64,000 nucleotides of DNA from Clostridia bacterium (GCA_017519405.1 JAFWSH010000007.1:1-64000), one strand, 5' to 3'. Counted from the first letter of the stretch, positions 52,263 to 61,753 are shown. Numbers and translations: made by a program. Notes: generated from the sequence alone by a model not told the origin.

Positions 52263-53456
52263 TCAGCCGCCGATCAGGCTGCGGAACCAGTCTGCCACGC
52301 GGCCGCCCACGGTGACGGCCTCCCGGTTTCTGGTCTCCACGGTGTCGATGATGAGATCAACGAGGCCCAGGGCGCTGGAGTAGGGAGGCTCGTTCATCTT
52401 GGCTGTCCGCTTGTAGGCGTCCTTGATGGTCAGGCCGATATGGCTGCCCAGGAACTTGGCGGCGCCGCGGTTGTAGCCCAGACCGCCGCCGGTCAGGTAG
52501 TAGGTGGTCCAGCTGCCCAGCCGGATGCCGCTCTTGTCCAGGGCTTCCTTGATCAGCTCGGCAATCTCCTCCACCCGGGGCTCGACGATGGCGGCCACCT
52601 GCTTCTGGGTGAAGCTCCTGGCGGGCTGGCCGTCCTCGGCGGGCACCTCGTAGGTCTTCTCCTCGTCCCCCAGGAAGGAGTAGAGGCGCTTGACCTTGCC
52701 CTCCGCCTGGCTCATGGTGAGGTCCAGCCCATCCGTCAGATCCGCCGTGATGTGGCCGCCGCCGATATCGATGGAGCGCATGTAGACCAAGGCGTCTCCC
52801 TCGGCCACCATGACATCGGTGGTGAGATAGCCCACGTCGATGAGCACCGCGGTGTGATCCCGGTCCTCGTCCGGCAGGAAGAGGGTCATCTCGCCGGGGG
52901 CCGTGGCATAGACGCCGTCCACGTCGTAGCCCAGGTCCTTCAGCCGGTTGGACACGTCCTCGATAAAGCGGGCGTCCGCGTAGACGAAGGAGATCATGGC
53001 CCGGAGCTCGCGGCCCGCCTTGCCCACGGGGGTCAGGGTCTTCTTGCCGTTGTCCACCACGAACCAGGCCGGGGTGGCGTGCACCTTGATGCCGCCCGTC
53101 TGCTGGATCTTCTGCTCGGCCTCCTTGAAGGCCTGCCGGACATCGGCGGCACTCACCCGGGGATCCGTTCCCTTCAGCTCAATGGTGACCTCCTTGCAGT
53201 ACACCCTGGTGAAGGTGGCGGGAACACCCACGTTGATCTTGTGGATCTTCCGGCGGCCCTGTCTCTCCGCATCCTGGATGCTGGCGCGAATGCAATCATT
53301 GACGCTGCCGGGCGCGTTCCACCCGTCATCCATGAAGCCGTCATAGGCTGCCACGCCTACCCCCACAATATCGCAGCGCAGGCTGCTGGAATTCTCCGCA
53401 ACCAGTGTCACGATCTTGCTGGTGCCAAAGTCAATGGCTGCTACAGTGGTCTTCAT
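52263..53456 (-). CDS. ftsA: Cell division protein FtsA (FtsA/PilM-like ATPase)
   Basis: 397 aa actin-like protein. Start 53456 has AGGAGGGCAGAGGG upstream. Phosphate 1 loop [19 protein letters not shown]2-like subdomain ([18 protein letters not shown]); phosphate 2 [15 protein letters not shown]; adenosine motif [17 protein letters not shown]. The last helix [11 protein letters not shown] is amphipathic, as expected for the membrane-targeting end of FtsA. Location just upstream of ftsZ supports FtsA rather than PilM. The pair is not linked to the dcw cluster. Confidence 0.93.
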   Translation of the reverse strand: MKTTVAAIDFGTSKIVTLVAENSSSLRCDIVGVGVAAYDGFMDDGWNAPGSVNDCIRASIQDAERQGRRKIHKINVGVPATFTRVYCKEVTIELKGTDPRVSAADVRQAFKEAEQKIQQTGGIKVHATPAWFVVDNGKKTLTPVGKAGRELRAMISFVYADARFIEDVSNRLKDLGYDVDGVYATAPGEMTLFLPDEDRDHTAVLIDVGYLTTDVMVAEGDALVYMRSIDIGGGHITADLTDGLDLTMSQAEGKVKRLYSFLGDEEKTYEVPAEDGQPARSFTQKQVAAIVEPRVEEIAELIKEALDKSGIRLGSWTTYYLTGGGLGYNRGAAKFLGSHIGLTIKDAYKRTAKMNEPPYSSALGLVDLIIDTVETRNREAVTVGGRVADWFRSLIGG

Positions 53457-53537
53457 AACCCTCTGCCCTCCTGTGTATGACAAGCTGAATCGGGCTGCGG
53501 ACATGATCCGCATGCCTCATCCAATTTACCATCATGC

Positions 53538-53566
53538 ATTATAGCCGCTTTTCCGTCGGATTGCAA
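53538..53566 (-). promoter_or_regulatory. Promoter of ftsA-ftsZ
   Basis: Minus strand: TTGCAA (53561-53566), 17 bp, perfect TATAAT (53538-53543). Its spacer is similar to that of the proS promoter. Confidence 0.8.
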
Positions 53567-53679
53567 GTCTTTTGCACGGAATGGGCGGAAAATCGGCACA
53601 GCGGAGCCGGGAAAACCCCTTTGTACTGCCTGCCCGGGCTAAAATGCACGAAAAACACAGCGCCGCCGGGGATCACGCC

Positions 53680-53708
53680 TTGACACGCCTTTTCTGACGT
53701 GCTAAGAT
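53680..53708 (+). promoter_or_regulatory. Promoter of the lysine-riboswitch operon
   Basis: TTGACA (53680-53685), 17 bp, TAAGAT (53703-53708) with GTGC before it. Confidence 0.82.
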
Positions 53709-53724
53709 GGGGCATCCCGCAAGG

Positions 53725-53900
53725 GATGACGGATTCAGAGGCGCGCGTCTGATGCGTACCGCGGCGGAGGAACGGACACTCCGGTGAAGCCGCGGGAGAG
53801 GCAGACGCGCCGAAGGGCGCGCAGGTCCGCTGCGCTGCCCTGGGCGGCACCCGAAGAGCGTGCCGACTGTCGCCGATACGGCGGAGTGCTGAAACGCCTG
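53725..53900 (+). promoter_or_regulatory. Lysine riboswitch (L box)
   Basis: The leader matches the L-box core in order: AGAGGCGCG (53737-53745), GATGCGTACC, GGTGAAG, GGGAGAGGCAGACGCGCCGAAGG, GCCGACTGTCGCC and GGAGTGCTGAA (53882-53892). TTCAG (53734-53738) and CTGAA (53889-53893) can close P1. A short hairpin with a GCAA loop lies just before it (53713-53728). It precedes asd-dapA-dapB, and an intrinsic terminator follows, so lysine should lower expression. Confidence 0.9.
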
Positions 53901-53931
53901 ATGTGCAGCCCTTTCGGCTGGGCAGGCTTTG

Positions 53932-53953
53932 GCACCGCGCCGCGGTGCTTTTT
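53932..53953 (+). terminator. Riboswitch expression-platform terminator
   Basis: GCACCG (53932-53937) pairs with CGGTGC (53943-53948), 5-nt loop, then TTTTTCT; 24 bp before the asd start. Confidence 0.85.
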
Positions 53954-53976
53954 CTGAAGAAGGGAGACGAACAGAC

Positions 53977-55074
53977 ATGGAAAAGAAGCTTCGCGCCGGC
54001 ATCATCGGCGCCACCGGCATGGTGGGACAGCGCTTTGTGCTCCTGCTGCAAAACCACCCCTGGTTTGAGATCACCGCCCTAGCGGCCTCCGCCGCCTCCA
54101 GCGGAAAGCCCTACGCGGAGGCGGTGGGCAGCCGCTGGGCCTTTGACGAGCCCATTCCCGACGCCGTGGCCGGCATGACGGTGATGGACGCCGCGGACGT
54201 GGCGGCGGTGGCGGACAAAGTGGACTTCGTCTTCTGCGCCGTGAACATGAAGAAGGACGAGACCCGGGCCCTGGAGGAGACCTACGCCCGGCACGAGGTG
54301 CCCGTGATCTCCAACAACAGCGCCTGCCGCGGCCTCCCCGACGTGCCCATGATCATCCCGGAGATCAATGCCGCCCACCTGGAGGTCATCCCCACCCAGC
54401 AGAAGCGTCTGGGCACTCAGCGCGGCTTCATCGCGGTGAAGCCCAACTGCTCCATCCAGTCCTACGTGCCCGCCCTGACGCCCCTGATGGACTTCGGGCC
54501 ACAGCAGGTCATGGTCTGCACCTATCAGGCCATCAGCGGCGCCGGCAAGACCTTCCGCACCTGGCCGGAGATGGTGGACAACGTGATCCCCTACATCGGC
54601 GGCGAGGACGAGAAGAGCGAGATCGAGCCCCTCAAGATCTGGGGCCGGGTGGAGGAGACGGAGCGGGGCAAGGAGATTGTGCCCGCCGCAAAGCCGGTGA
54701 TCTCCGCCCAGTGCCTGCGGGTGGCCTGCTCCGACGGCCACATGGCGGCGGTCTCGGTGAAGTTCGCCCGCAAGCCGGAGATGGAGGAGATGATCGCCCG
54801 CTGGCGCGGCTTCGAGACGGAGGCCCAGCGCCTGGGCCTGCCCAGCGCCCCGAAGCCCTTCCTGCAGTATTTTGAGGATCCCTCCCGTCCCCAGACCCGG
54901 CTGGACCGGGACTTTGAGCGGGGCTTCGGCATCTCCATCGGCCGGCTCCGCCCCGACGCCATCCTGGACTACCGCTTTGTCTGCCTGAGCCATAACACCA
55001 TCCGCGGCGCCGCCGGCGGCGGTCTGCTCACCGCGGAGCTGCTGCGGGCGAAGGGCTGGCTGCAGGCGAAATAA
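53977..55074 (+). CDS. asd: Aspartate-semialdehyde dehydrogenase (archaeal/fungal-type)
   Basis: 365 aa. NADP loop GIIGATGMVGQRFVLL; catalytic Cys in AVKPNCSIQSY; NNSACRGLPDVPMIIPEIN; catalytic His near ACSDGHMAAVSVKF. This branch of ASADH resembles the archaeal and fungal enzymes more than the usual E. coli type. Reduces aspartyl phosphate to the semialdehyde, the branch point to DAP/lysine and threonine/methionine. First gene after the lysine riboswitch. Confidence 0.96.
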   Translation: MEKKLRAGIIGATGMVGQRFVLLLQNHPWFEITALAASAASSGKPYAEAVGSRWAFDEPIPDAVAGMTVMDAADVAAVADKVDFVFCAVNMKKDETRALEETYARHEVPVISNNSACRGLPDVPMIIPEINAAHLEVIPTQQKRLGTQRGFIAVKPNCSIQSYVPALTPLMDFGPQQVMVCTYQAISGAGKTFRTWPEMVDNVIPYIGGEDEKSEIEPLKIWGRVEETERGKEIVPAAKPVISAQCLRVACSDGHMAAVSVKFARKPEMEEMIARWRGFETEAQRLGLPSAPKPFLQYFEDPSRPQTRLDRDFERGFGISIGRLRPDAILDYRFVCLSHNTIRGAAGGGLLTAELLRAKGWLQAK

Positions 55075-55117
55075 GCCCGTCCGGACACGCCTATATCCTA
55101 TTTAAGGAGGAAGCGCC

Positions 55118-56002
55118 ATGCAGGCACTGTTTGAAGGCTGCGCCACCGCCCTGATCACCCCCTTCAAGAACGGGGAGATCGATTATCCCGCCCTGGACCG
55201 CCTGGTGGAGAGCCAGATCGCCGCCGGCATCGACGCCCTGGTGGCCGCCGGCACCACCGGCGAGCCCGCCACCATGACCTGGGAGGAGCACCTCAATGTG
55301 ATCCGCCGGGTGGTGGAGGTTGCGGACCACCGGGTGCCCGTCATCGCCGGCACCGGCTCCAACTCCACCCGTGAGGCGGTGCACGCCGCCCGCATGTCCG
55401 AGCAGTTCGGCGCGGACGCCCAGCTGGTGGTCACCCCCTACTACAACAAGACCAGCCAGGAGGGCCTGGTGGCGCACTTCAACGCCGTGGCGGACGCCGC
55501 GACGCTGCCGGTGATCGTCTACAATGTCCCCAGCCGTACGGGGATCAACATCGGCCCCTGGGCGCTGGAGCAGATCTGCCGCCATCCCAAGGTGGTGGCG
55601 GTGAAGGAGGCCAGCAGCGACGTGGGCCAGGCCCTGGACAAGCTGCGGCTGGTACGGGACGACGCGGTGTTCTACTGCGGCAACGACGACCTGATCGTGC
55701 CTACCATGGCCTGCGGCTTCAAGGGCGTCATCTCGGTGCTGTCCAACGTGGCGCCTGCGGAGACCGTGCGGATGACCCACTGCGCCCTGGCGGGGGACTA
55801 CGCCGGCGCCGCGGCGCTGCAGATGCAGCTGCTGCCCCTGATCAACGCCCTCTTCTGCGAGACCAGCCCCATCCCGGTGAAGGCCGCCATGGCCCGCCTG
55901 GGCATGTGCGAGGACGAGCTGCGCCTGCCCCTGGTGCCCATGCAGCCCCGGAACCGGGAGAAGCTCTTTGCCATCATGGACGATCTGGGCCTGCGGGCGT
56001 GA
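55118..56002 (+). CDS. dapA: 4-hydroxy-tetrahydrodipicolinate synthase
   Basis: 294 aa TIM barrel. Condenses aspartate semialdehyde with pyruvate. LITPFKNGEIDYPALDRLV, AAGTTGEPATMTWEEH, YYNKTSQEGLVAHF, YNVPSRTGINIGPWAL with the catalytic Tyr, and Schiff-base Lys in VVAVKEASSD. Strong ribosome site (AAGGAGG). Starts 43 bp after asd. Confidence 0.97.
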   Translation: MQALFEGCATALITPFKNGEIDYPALDRLVESQIAAGIDALVAAGTTGEPATMTWEEHLNVIRRVVEVADHRVPVIAGTGSNSTREAVHAARMSEQFGADAQLVVTPYYNKTSQEGLVAHFNAVADAATLPVIVYNVPSRTGINIGPWALEQICRHPKVVAVKEASSDVGQALDKLRLVRDDAVFYCGNDDLIVPTMACGFKGVISVLSNVAPAETVRMTHCALAGDYAGAAALQMQLLPLINALFCETSPIPVKAAMARLGMCEDELRLPLVPMQPRNREKLFAIMDDLGLRA

Positions 56003-56011
56003 GGTGACGGC

Positions 56012-56767
56012 ATGAAGATCTGGATCAGCGGCGCTGCCGGCTTCATGGGCCGCGCTGTGGCCGAGGAAGCGGCAAAGCAGGATGTGACGGTGCTGGGCGG
56101 CGTGGACCGGGTGCCCTGCCGCTGTGACTTCCCGGTGGTTTCCCGTTTTGACGATCTGCCCCGGGGCGGGGACGCCATGATTGACTTCTCGGCGCCGGCT
56201 GCCCTGACGGAGCTGCTGGCCTTCTGCACCCGGGAGAGGGTGCCTGCGGTCCTGTGCACCACGGGCTACAGCGAGGAGCAGATCCGGGAGATTGAGGCCG
56301 CTGCCCGGGAAATCCCGGTGTTCCGGTCCGGCAACATGAGCATCGGCATCGCCCTGCTCCGGCGCCTGGTCCGGGAGGCTGCCCGGGTGCTGGGCCCCTC
56401 CTTCGACATTGAGATCACCGAGGCCCACCACCGGCGGAAGAAGGACGCCCCCAGCGGGACGGCGCTGATGCTGTATGAGGCCGTGAAGGACGCCCGGGGG
56501 GCGGAGAACACCGGGGCGGTCTGCGGCCGCAGCGGCAGGGACTGCCAACGCACGCAGGGGGAGGTGGGCATCCACTCCCTCCGGGGCGGCACCGTGGTGG
56601 GGGAGCACGAGGTGGCCTTCCTGGGGGACATGGAGCGCATCCGCCTCTCCCACAGCGCCGAGAGCCGCAGCGTCTTTGCCCTGGGTGCCCTGCGCGCGGC
56701 GGCGTTCCTGCCCGGAAAGGCCCCCGGCCTGTACGACATGGACGCCATGCTGTCCGATCTTCTGTGA
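56012..56767 (+). CDS. dapB: 4-hydroxy-tetrahydrodipicolinate reductase
   Basis: 251 aa. NAD(P) loop ISGAAGFMGRAVAEEA; CTTGYSEEQIREIEAAA; catalytic EAHHRRKKDAPSGTALML with His-His and Lys; substrate-binding SLRGGTVVGEHEVAF. Makes tetrahydrodipicolinate, precursor of meso-DAP. Only 9 bp after dapA, likely coupled. The later DAP steps are not in this window. Confidence 0.97.
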   Translation: MKIWISGAAGFMGRAVAEEAAKQDVTVLGGVDRVPCRCDFPVVSRFDDLPRGGDAMIDFSAPAALTELLAFCTRERVPAVLCTTGYSEEQIREIEAAAREIPVFRSGNMSIGIALLRRLVREAARVLGPSFDIEITEAHHRRKKDAPSGTALMLYEAVKDARGAENTGAVCGRSGRDCQRTQGEVGIHSLRGGTVVGEHEVAFLGDMERIRLSHSAESRSVFALGALRAAAFLPGKAPGLYDMDAMLSDLL

Positions 56768-56776
56768 TCCCTTATG

Positions 56777-56798
56777 AAACCGCCTTCGGGCGGTTTTT
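56777..56798 (+). terminator. Terminator of asd-dapA-dapB
   Basis: AAACCGCC (56777-56784), TTCG loop, GGCGGTTT (56789-56796), T-run. Confidence 0.93.
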
Positions 56799-56812
56799 CA
56801 TTGCGCCAAGAG

Positions 56813-56859
56813 AAAACCGTCTGGACTGCCGCACTTTCGGGCGCGGGTTCCGGACGGTT
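56813..56859 (-). terminator. Terminator of the histidine phosphatase gene
   Basis: AACCGTCTGGA (56815-56825) pairs with TCCGGACGGTT (56849-56859), one wobble; the minus strand then reads TTCTCTT. Confidence 0.75.
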
Positions 56860-56864
56860 CTGAA

Positions 56865-57551
56865 TCAGTCTGCGGCCTGCTCCGCTTCCCGGAGGTGGGC
56901 GGCGTCCCCGGCCAACTCCATCACCGGCAGGGCCTTTTCTCCCGGCCGGCTGGTGAGCCGCACAATGGTCAGGGAGGTGAAAGGCTGGTGCAAGGTGCCG
57001 CACAGGTAGGGGAAGGGGAGGTTGAAGATCCTGGCCAGGGCTGCGGTGGAGGAGCCGCCGTGGCAGAACAGGGCGATGGTATGCTGCTTGCCGTCCTCCC
57101 GGACACAGCGGTAGAACATGCCCTCCCGGACGTAGCCCAGGCCCTCCAGCCAGGCATCGGTCTGGGCGCCCACCTTTTCGGCCTCCCGGGTCACCAGGTT
57201 ACTGCGGAAATACGGGTGCTCCGGCCAGTCGGTGCGGGTCAGATCCCAGCCCTGCCGGGCCAGCTCGTCGGTGATGTCCCAGGGGTGGCCGTCGGCGAAG
57301 GCGGGGCTGCCGTCGCTGCTCCCCCAGCGCAGCTCATGCATGAAGGGCAGCACCTGCACCGGGGCGATCTGCAGCGCCTCCGAAGCCGCCCGGGCAGTCT
57401 CCATGGCCCGGCCCATGGGGGAGGAATAGATGGCCTCGATGCCCTCGCCCCGCAGCCGCAGGGCAGCCGCCCTCGCCTGGCGCCGGCCCAGGGGCGTCAG
57501 ACAGTCCAGCCCGTAGTCCGGCTCCCCGTGGCGTACAATAATAATCCGCAT
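56865..57551 (-). CDS. Histidine phosphatase (phosphoglycerate mutase-like)
   Basis: 228 aa branch 1 histidine phosphatase. Catalytic RHGEPDYGLDCLTPLGRRQA with the phospho-His, second Arg/Glu region YSSPMGRAMETARAASEAL and FMHELRWG, and late His in LFCHGGSSTA. Cytoplasmic. Could be a small-metabolite phosphatase such as an alpha-ribazole phosphatase; no cobalamin genes are near. Own promoter and terminator. Confidence 0.9.
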   Translation of the reverse strand: MRIIIVRHGEPDYGLDCLTPLGRRQARAAALRLRGEGIEAIYSSPMGRAMETARAASEALQIAPVQVLPFMHELRWGSSDGSPAFADGHPWDITDELARQGWDLTRTDWPEHPYFRSNLVTREAEKVGAQTDAWLEGLGYVREGMFYRCVREDGKQHTIALFCHGGSSTAALARIFNLPFPYLCGTLHQPFTSLTIVRLTSRPGEKALPVMELAGDAAHLREAEQAAD

Positions 57552-57580
57552 GGTGCTGCACCTCCTGTCTTTCTGACAGC

Positions 57581-57609
57581 AGTATAGCAGAGGATCCCGC
57601 CAGGTTCAA
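57581..57609 (-). promoter_or_regulatory. Promoter of the histidine phosphatase gene
   Basis: Minus strand: TTGAAC (57604-57609), 17 bp, TATACT (57581-57586) with TGC before it. Confidence 0.75.
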
Positions 57610-57636
57610 CACCCCTTCTCCGGCAATCCGTAAAAC

Positions 57637-57670
57637 AAAAGACGGCAGGCTGCGGAGGCGCTGCCGCCTT
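57637..57670 (-). terminator. Terminator after ftsK
   Basis: CTGCCG (57661-57666) pairs with CGGCAG (57643-57648), then on the minus strand TCTTTTGTTTT. Confidence 0.7.
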
Positions 57671-57693
57671 TTGCAAGGGGTTGATGCAGACGA

Positions 57694-60354
57694 TCAGAGG
57701 CTGCCGTCGCTCTTCATGGCCTCGAACTCCTCCCGGGAGATGAGGCACTGGCGCGGCTTGGAGCCGTCCTGCTGGGAGACGATACCCCGCTTCTCCATCT
57801 CATCCACCAGCCGGCCCGCCCGGGAGTACCCCACCCGGAGCCGCCGCTGGAGCATGGAGGTGGACACCTGGCCGTCCTCCACGGCGATCTCGATGCACTG
57901 GGCCAGCAGGCTCATGTCGGTGCCGCCGCTGCCCTCCGGCGTGCTGTCGGGGGAGGGGAGGGTGCTCTCCTCGTCGTCGCAGTGCTCCAGATGGTCGATG
58001 ATCTCCGGGTCATACTGGGCAGGACAGGTCTGCCGGATGAAGTCCGTGACGGCATTCACCTCCTCGTCGGTGAGGAAGCAGCCCTGGACCCGGATGGAGG
58101 AGAACTGGCCGGTGGGCTTGTAGAGCATGTCGCCCCAGCCCAGCAGCTGGTCCGCGCCGCTGCCGTCCAGGATGGTGCGGCTGTCGGTGAAGCTGGACAC
58201 CTTGAAGGCGATGCGGCTGGGGATGTTGGCCTTGATCAGGCCGGTGATGACGTCCACGGAGGGGCGCTGGGTGGCCACCACCAGGTGGATGCCGGCGGCC
58301 CGGGCCAGCTGCGCGATGCGGCAGATCCGCTCCTCCACATCCCGCTTGCAGACCATCATCAGGTCCGCCAGCTCGTCGATGATGATGACAATGCGGGGCA
58401 TGGGCTCCTCGCCCTCCGGCAGGTGCGTGTTGTAGCCGTCGATGCCCCGGACGCCCACCTGCTTGAACTTGGTGTAGCGGCCCATCATCTCCTCCACGGC
58501 CCACTCCAGGGCCGCCGAGGCCTTCCGGGGATCGCTCACCACCGGCAGCAGCAGATGGGGCACGCCGTTGTAGCACTGGAGCTCCACCATCTTGGGGTCG
58601 ATGAGGATCAGCCGGACCTGGCCGGGGGTGCACCGGTAGAGCAGGGAGTTGATGATGGCGTTGATGCAGACCGATTTGCCGGAGCCGGTGGCGCCGGCGA
58701 TGAGCAGGTGGGGCATCTTCTCCAGGTTGCAGATGATGGGGGAGCCGGCGATATCCCGGCCCAGGGCCACGGTCAGGGGGTTGCTGTTTCCGCGCATCTG
58801 GGCCGACTCCAGCACCTCCCGCAGGGTGACGGTGGCGATGGCGTGGTTGGGCACCTCCACCCCGATGAGGGATTTGCCGGGGATGGGCGCCTCGATGCGG
58901 ATGCTCTTGGCCTCCATGCGCATGGCCAGGTTGTCCCCCAGGGAGGTCACCTTGCTGACCTTGATGCCCGGCGGAATCTCCAGCTCAAAGCGCGTAACGG
59001 CGGGGCCGTGGGTGATGTGCCGAACCTTGGCCTCCACGTGGAACGAGGCCAGGGTCTCCTCCAGCCGCTGGGCACGGATCATGTCCTCCTCCGGGTTGTT
59101 GTCCGTCTGGGGCTGGGGCTGGGCCAGCAGGTCAATGCTGGGGAAGACATAGGGGGTCTGCGCCTGCTCCTCCTGGGCCTTCCTGCGCTGGCGCTGTCCC
59201 AGGGTCTCCTGGCCCTCCGCCGCGGGCGTCAGGACCAGCCGGTCCCCGGTGGCGGTGGTGGGGTCGTGGAGCACAGGCAGCACGGCCTGGGGCGCCTCGG
59301 ATGCCTCGTGCCCTTCCGCGGCAGGCTGCGGGGCGTCCTCCGCCTGCGGTGTCCTCCGTCTGCCCCGGTTGGTCACCCGCACCGGCGGCTCCTCCGCAGT
59401 CTCTGTAACGGCAGGCTGGGGCTGGGTGGGGGCAAACACGCTGTCCTCAGGCCGGCGGACGGCCCGGCGGACAGGTTGCTCCTCCTGCTGCTGCTGCCCG
59501 CCGCGGAACAGCCGCTGGAAGAAGCCGGATCCGGCGCCATCGGAGGCTGCAGGGGCGCGGGTCTCCTCCGGAACCGGGGCAAAGCCGTAGGGAGTGGCGG
59601 CTGCGGTGCGGGGCTGCTGCCAGTTCTCCACCGGCTGGGGAGCGGTCGCCGGGCGGCCCTGCCGGGCCCACTGGGCTTCCTGCTGCTGCCGCATGGCCTG
59701 TTCCCGCAGCACGGCCTCCTGCCGTTTCTCCTCGTGCTGCTGCATCATGGCGGTGGTCATCCGGGTCAGGGCCTTCCGGAAAAGCAGCAGCATGCAGCCG
59801 ACAATCAGCAGCCCGGCGAGCACCGCCGCCACCACGTTTCCGCCGATGCGGAAGAGGGGATAGCCCAGCAGCATCCCGATGGCGCCGCCGCCGTACCCGC
59901 CCATGCTGTAGAAATAACTGACGGAGATCATGTTCCACCAGGTCATCCACCAGTTGTCGCTTCGCCCTGCGGTGGCTACATTGTAGAGGTTCATGGCCAG
60001 GGGAATCTCCAGTTCGCTCACCATGGTGATCATGATGACAAAGGCCTCCAGCAGCAGAAATGCCAGGAGGACGATGAAAAAAGGCCGGAAGGGTGCCCGC
60101 CGGGAAGCGCTGTACATGAGCAGCGCTCCCAGCCAGATCAGCAGCAGGGGCAGCGCCCAGGCCAGCGCGCCGGACAGGCCGAAGACAATGCCCCGCAGCA
60201 GCTCAAAGGCCTGGCCGGGCACAAACCCGGTGGCGGCCAGAAACAGCATGATGCCCAGCGCACAGCAAAGCAGGCCGAAGACGATCTTGGCCATCCGCCC
60301 CCCTGCCGTATGGACGGGGGCTGCCTGTCCCTTGCGCTTCTGTTTGTTTGCCAT
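57694..60354 (-). CDS. ftsK: DNA translocase FtsK/SpoIIIE
   Basis: 886 aa. Four N-terminal membrane helices (about 25-185), then a Pro/Gln-rich linker (about 205-385) and the motor: alpha/beta domains with VRHITHGPAVTRFELEIPPGIKVSKV, Walker A IAGATGSGKSVCINAI, Walker B IVIIIDELADLMM, and a C-terminal winged-helix gamma domain (VSTSMLQRRLRVGYSRAGRLVDEME) that reads polar DNA motifs. Pumps chromosome through the septum. Lies 20 bp after the upstream secreted-protein gene on the same strand. Confidence 0.97.
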   Translation of the reverse strand: MANKQKRKGQAAPVHTAGGRMAKIVFGLLCCALGIMLFLAATGFVPGQAFELLRGIVFGLSGALAWALPLLLIWLGALLMYSASRRAPFRPFFIVLLAFLLLEAFVIMITMVSELEIPLAMNLYNVATAGRSDNWWMTWWNMISVSYFYSMGGYGGGAIGMLLGYPLFRIGGNVVAAVLAGLLIVGCMLLLFRKALTRMTTAMMQQHEEKRQEAVLREQAMRQQQEAQWARQGRPATAPQPVENWQQPRTAAATPYGFAPVPEETRAPAASDGAGSGFFQRLFRGGQQQQEEQPVRRAVRRPEDSVFAPTQPQPAVTETAEEPPVRVTNRGRRRTPQAEDAPQPAAEGHEASEAPQAVLPVLHDPTTATGDRLVLTPAAEGQETLGQRQRRKAQEEQAQTPYVFPSIDLLAQPQPQTDNNPEEDMIRAQRLEETLASFHVEAKVRHITHGPAVTRFELEIPPGIKVSKVTSLGDNLAMRMEAKSIRIEAPIPGKSLIGVEVPNHAIATVTLREVLESAQMRGNSNPLTVALGRDIAGSPIICNLEKMPHLLIAGATGSGKSVCINAIINSLLYRCTPGQVRLILIDPKMVELQCYNGVPHLLLPVVSDPRKASAALEWAVEEMMGRYTKFKQVGVRGIDGYNTHLPEGEEPMPRIVIIIDELADLMMVCKRDVEERICRIAQLARAAGIHLVVATQRPSVDVITGLIKANIPSRIAFKVSSFTDSRTILDGSGADQLLGWGDMLYKPTGQFSSIRVQGCFLTDEEVNAVTDFIRQTCPAQYDPEIIDHLEHCDDEESTLPSPDSTPEGSGGTDMSLLAQCIEIAVEDGQVSTSMLQRRLRVGYSRAGRLVDEMEKRGIVSQQDGSKPRQCLISREEFEAMKSDGSL

Positions 60355-60374
60355 AGAAACCCTCCTGTTTATAC

Positions 60375-61553
60375 TCAGGGAAGAAGAAATACAGCCCGGA
60401 GAATGCCGTCTGTGTCGGCGTGCAGGCGGAGCTGCGGCATGCCCTCTCCTGTCCGGTAATAGTCGCTGGTGCCCGGGGGAAGGCGCATGGCGTCGGCCTG
60501 GTTCTCATCCAGCTGAACGGTGTCGTCCGGTTCTCCCAGCGCTGACCGCCACGTCTCCAGGGTGGTCTGCCCGGTGATAAGCCCCATGGCGCCGAAGCGG
60601 TCGGCCCGGATGCCCCGGACAAGGCTGTCGGTGAAGTCATCTCCGCTGAGCCGGTCCGTCATCAGCATCACGCCCCGGAACCGGCTGTCCTCCAGCTCCA
60701 CATAGCGGCCGTTCTCATAGAAATCCGGGTCGGCCAGCAGGCGATAGCGACTGACGGTCTCCGCCATGCTGTCCCCCAGACGGACCGGAATCCCCGGCAG
60801 GCTGCCGGTCTCCCCTGCCTCGGACAAGAGATCCCGCAGGTTCTCCTCAAGGCAGCCGACGGCCCCCGCCCTGCGGGGCAGGCTGTCCTCCGTCAGGTCC
60901 AGCACATCCGACAATTCGGTCCACGCGATCGTCACTGCGCCGGGCCGGCCGGAGAGCAGGGTGAACTGCTCCGGCGGGTAGTACAGGGTGACGCCTGCGG
61001 GGGAGAAGCCCCAGGTCTCCGGGAGGGGGAGGAGATCGGCGCTGGCCAGGTAGCCGCTGAGCTGCGGCGCCACTTCTTCCGTCAGGATTTCCTCAATCCT
61101 CGATTTTCCGGCTGCCGGGTCCGTGAAGAGGGCGTCCAGGGGGCGTTCATTCCCATCCCGCAGGTCCATGACCAGCGGCGTCCGGACGGATTCCGTCAGG
61201 ACGTCCTTCTGCATCTGTTCCCGGAGAAATACCACGCAGAGGAGCCCATCCCCCAGGGTGGCCTCGTAGCCTGCGTCGATCCGGCTGTCCCCGCTCATGG
61301 CGGCGGGCAGGGCGGCGGTGAGCCGGGAAGCCTGGGCGGCCTCCATCAGCCGGGCGTTCACGGCGGCGGCGACCTCCTCCGGAGATGTGTCCTCCGCCAC
61401 GGACCAGGTGCCCCCCAGCTCGGGCCAGTGCACCCGGCTGTGCCCCAGATCCAGCCCCCGGTCTGACAGATACGCCCCCACGGACGATTCCGACCGGGCG
61501 ATGGTGAAGAGCAGAACCAGACACAGCACAAGGCATCCCAATCGCTTCATCAT
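60375..61553 (-). CDS. Exported protein, possibly DUF3298/RsiV-like
   Basis: 392 aa. Signal peptide MMKRLGCLVLCLVLLFTIARSES; the Cys residues inside do not form a clear lipobox. A central region (about 95-215) with LRDGNERPLDALFTDP, WGFSPAGVTLYYPPEQFTLLSG and VTIAWTELSDVL resembles the DUF3298 domain of RsiV-like proteins; the rest (residues 220-392) is unfamiliar. Possibly co-transcribed with ftsK (20 bp gap). Function unknown; the domain call is by eye and tentative. Confidence 0.75.
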   Translation of the reverse strand: MMKRLGCLVLCLVLLFTIARSESSVGAYLSDRGLDLGHSRVHWPELGGTWSVAEDTSPEEVAAAVNARLMEAAQASRLTAALPAAMSGDSRIDAGYEATLGDGLLCVVFLREQMQKDVLTESVRTPLVMDLRDGNERPLDALFTDPAAGKSRIEEILTEEVAPQLSGYLASADLLPLPETWGFSPAGVTLYYPPEQFTLLSGRPGAVTIAWTELSDVLDLTEDSLPRRAGAVGCLEENLRDLLSEAGETGSLPGIPVRLGDSMAETVSRYRLLADPDFYENGRYVELEDSRFRGVMLMTDRLSGDDFTDSLVRGIRADRFGAMGLITGQTTLETWRSALGEPDDTVQLDENQADAMRLPPGTSDYYRTGEGMPQLRLHADTDGILRAVFLLP

Positions 61554-61577
61554 GGACTCACCTCCCGTTCCTTCCGT

Positions 61578-61606
61578 ATTCTACATGAAAATGACCGGCC
61601 ACGCAA
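61578..61606 (-). promoter_or_regulatory. Promoter of the exported protein-ftsK unit
   Basis: Minus strand: TTGCGT (61601-61606), 17 bp, TAGAAT (61578-61583). Confidence 0.6.
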
Positions 61607-61675
61607 GATTTCAGCCGCAAAATCGAAATGAAGGCGTAATATTTTTACAAATGATCCGGAATCCCGGCGGCATGA

Positions 61676-61703
61676 TTGACACAGGTTCCGGAATCCGTAT
61701 AAT
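61676..61703 (+). promoter_or_regulatory. Consensus promoter upstream of the alcohol dehydrogenase remnant
   Basis: TTGACA (61676-61681), 16 bp, TATAAT (61698-61703): both hexamers perfect. It may now serve the GNAT and dus genes downstream of the broken gene. Confidence 0.85.
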
Positions 61704-61753
61704 AATGTCAGGCACAAAAAGGACATCGCCCTGAACACGAAGGAGGATCCCCA

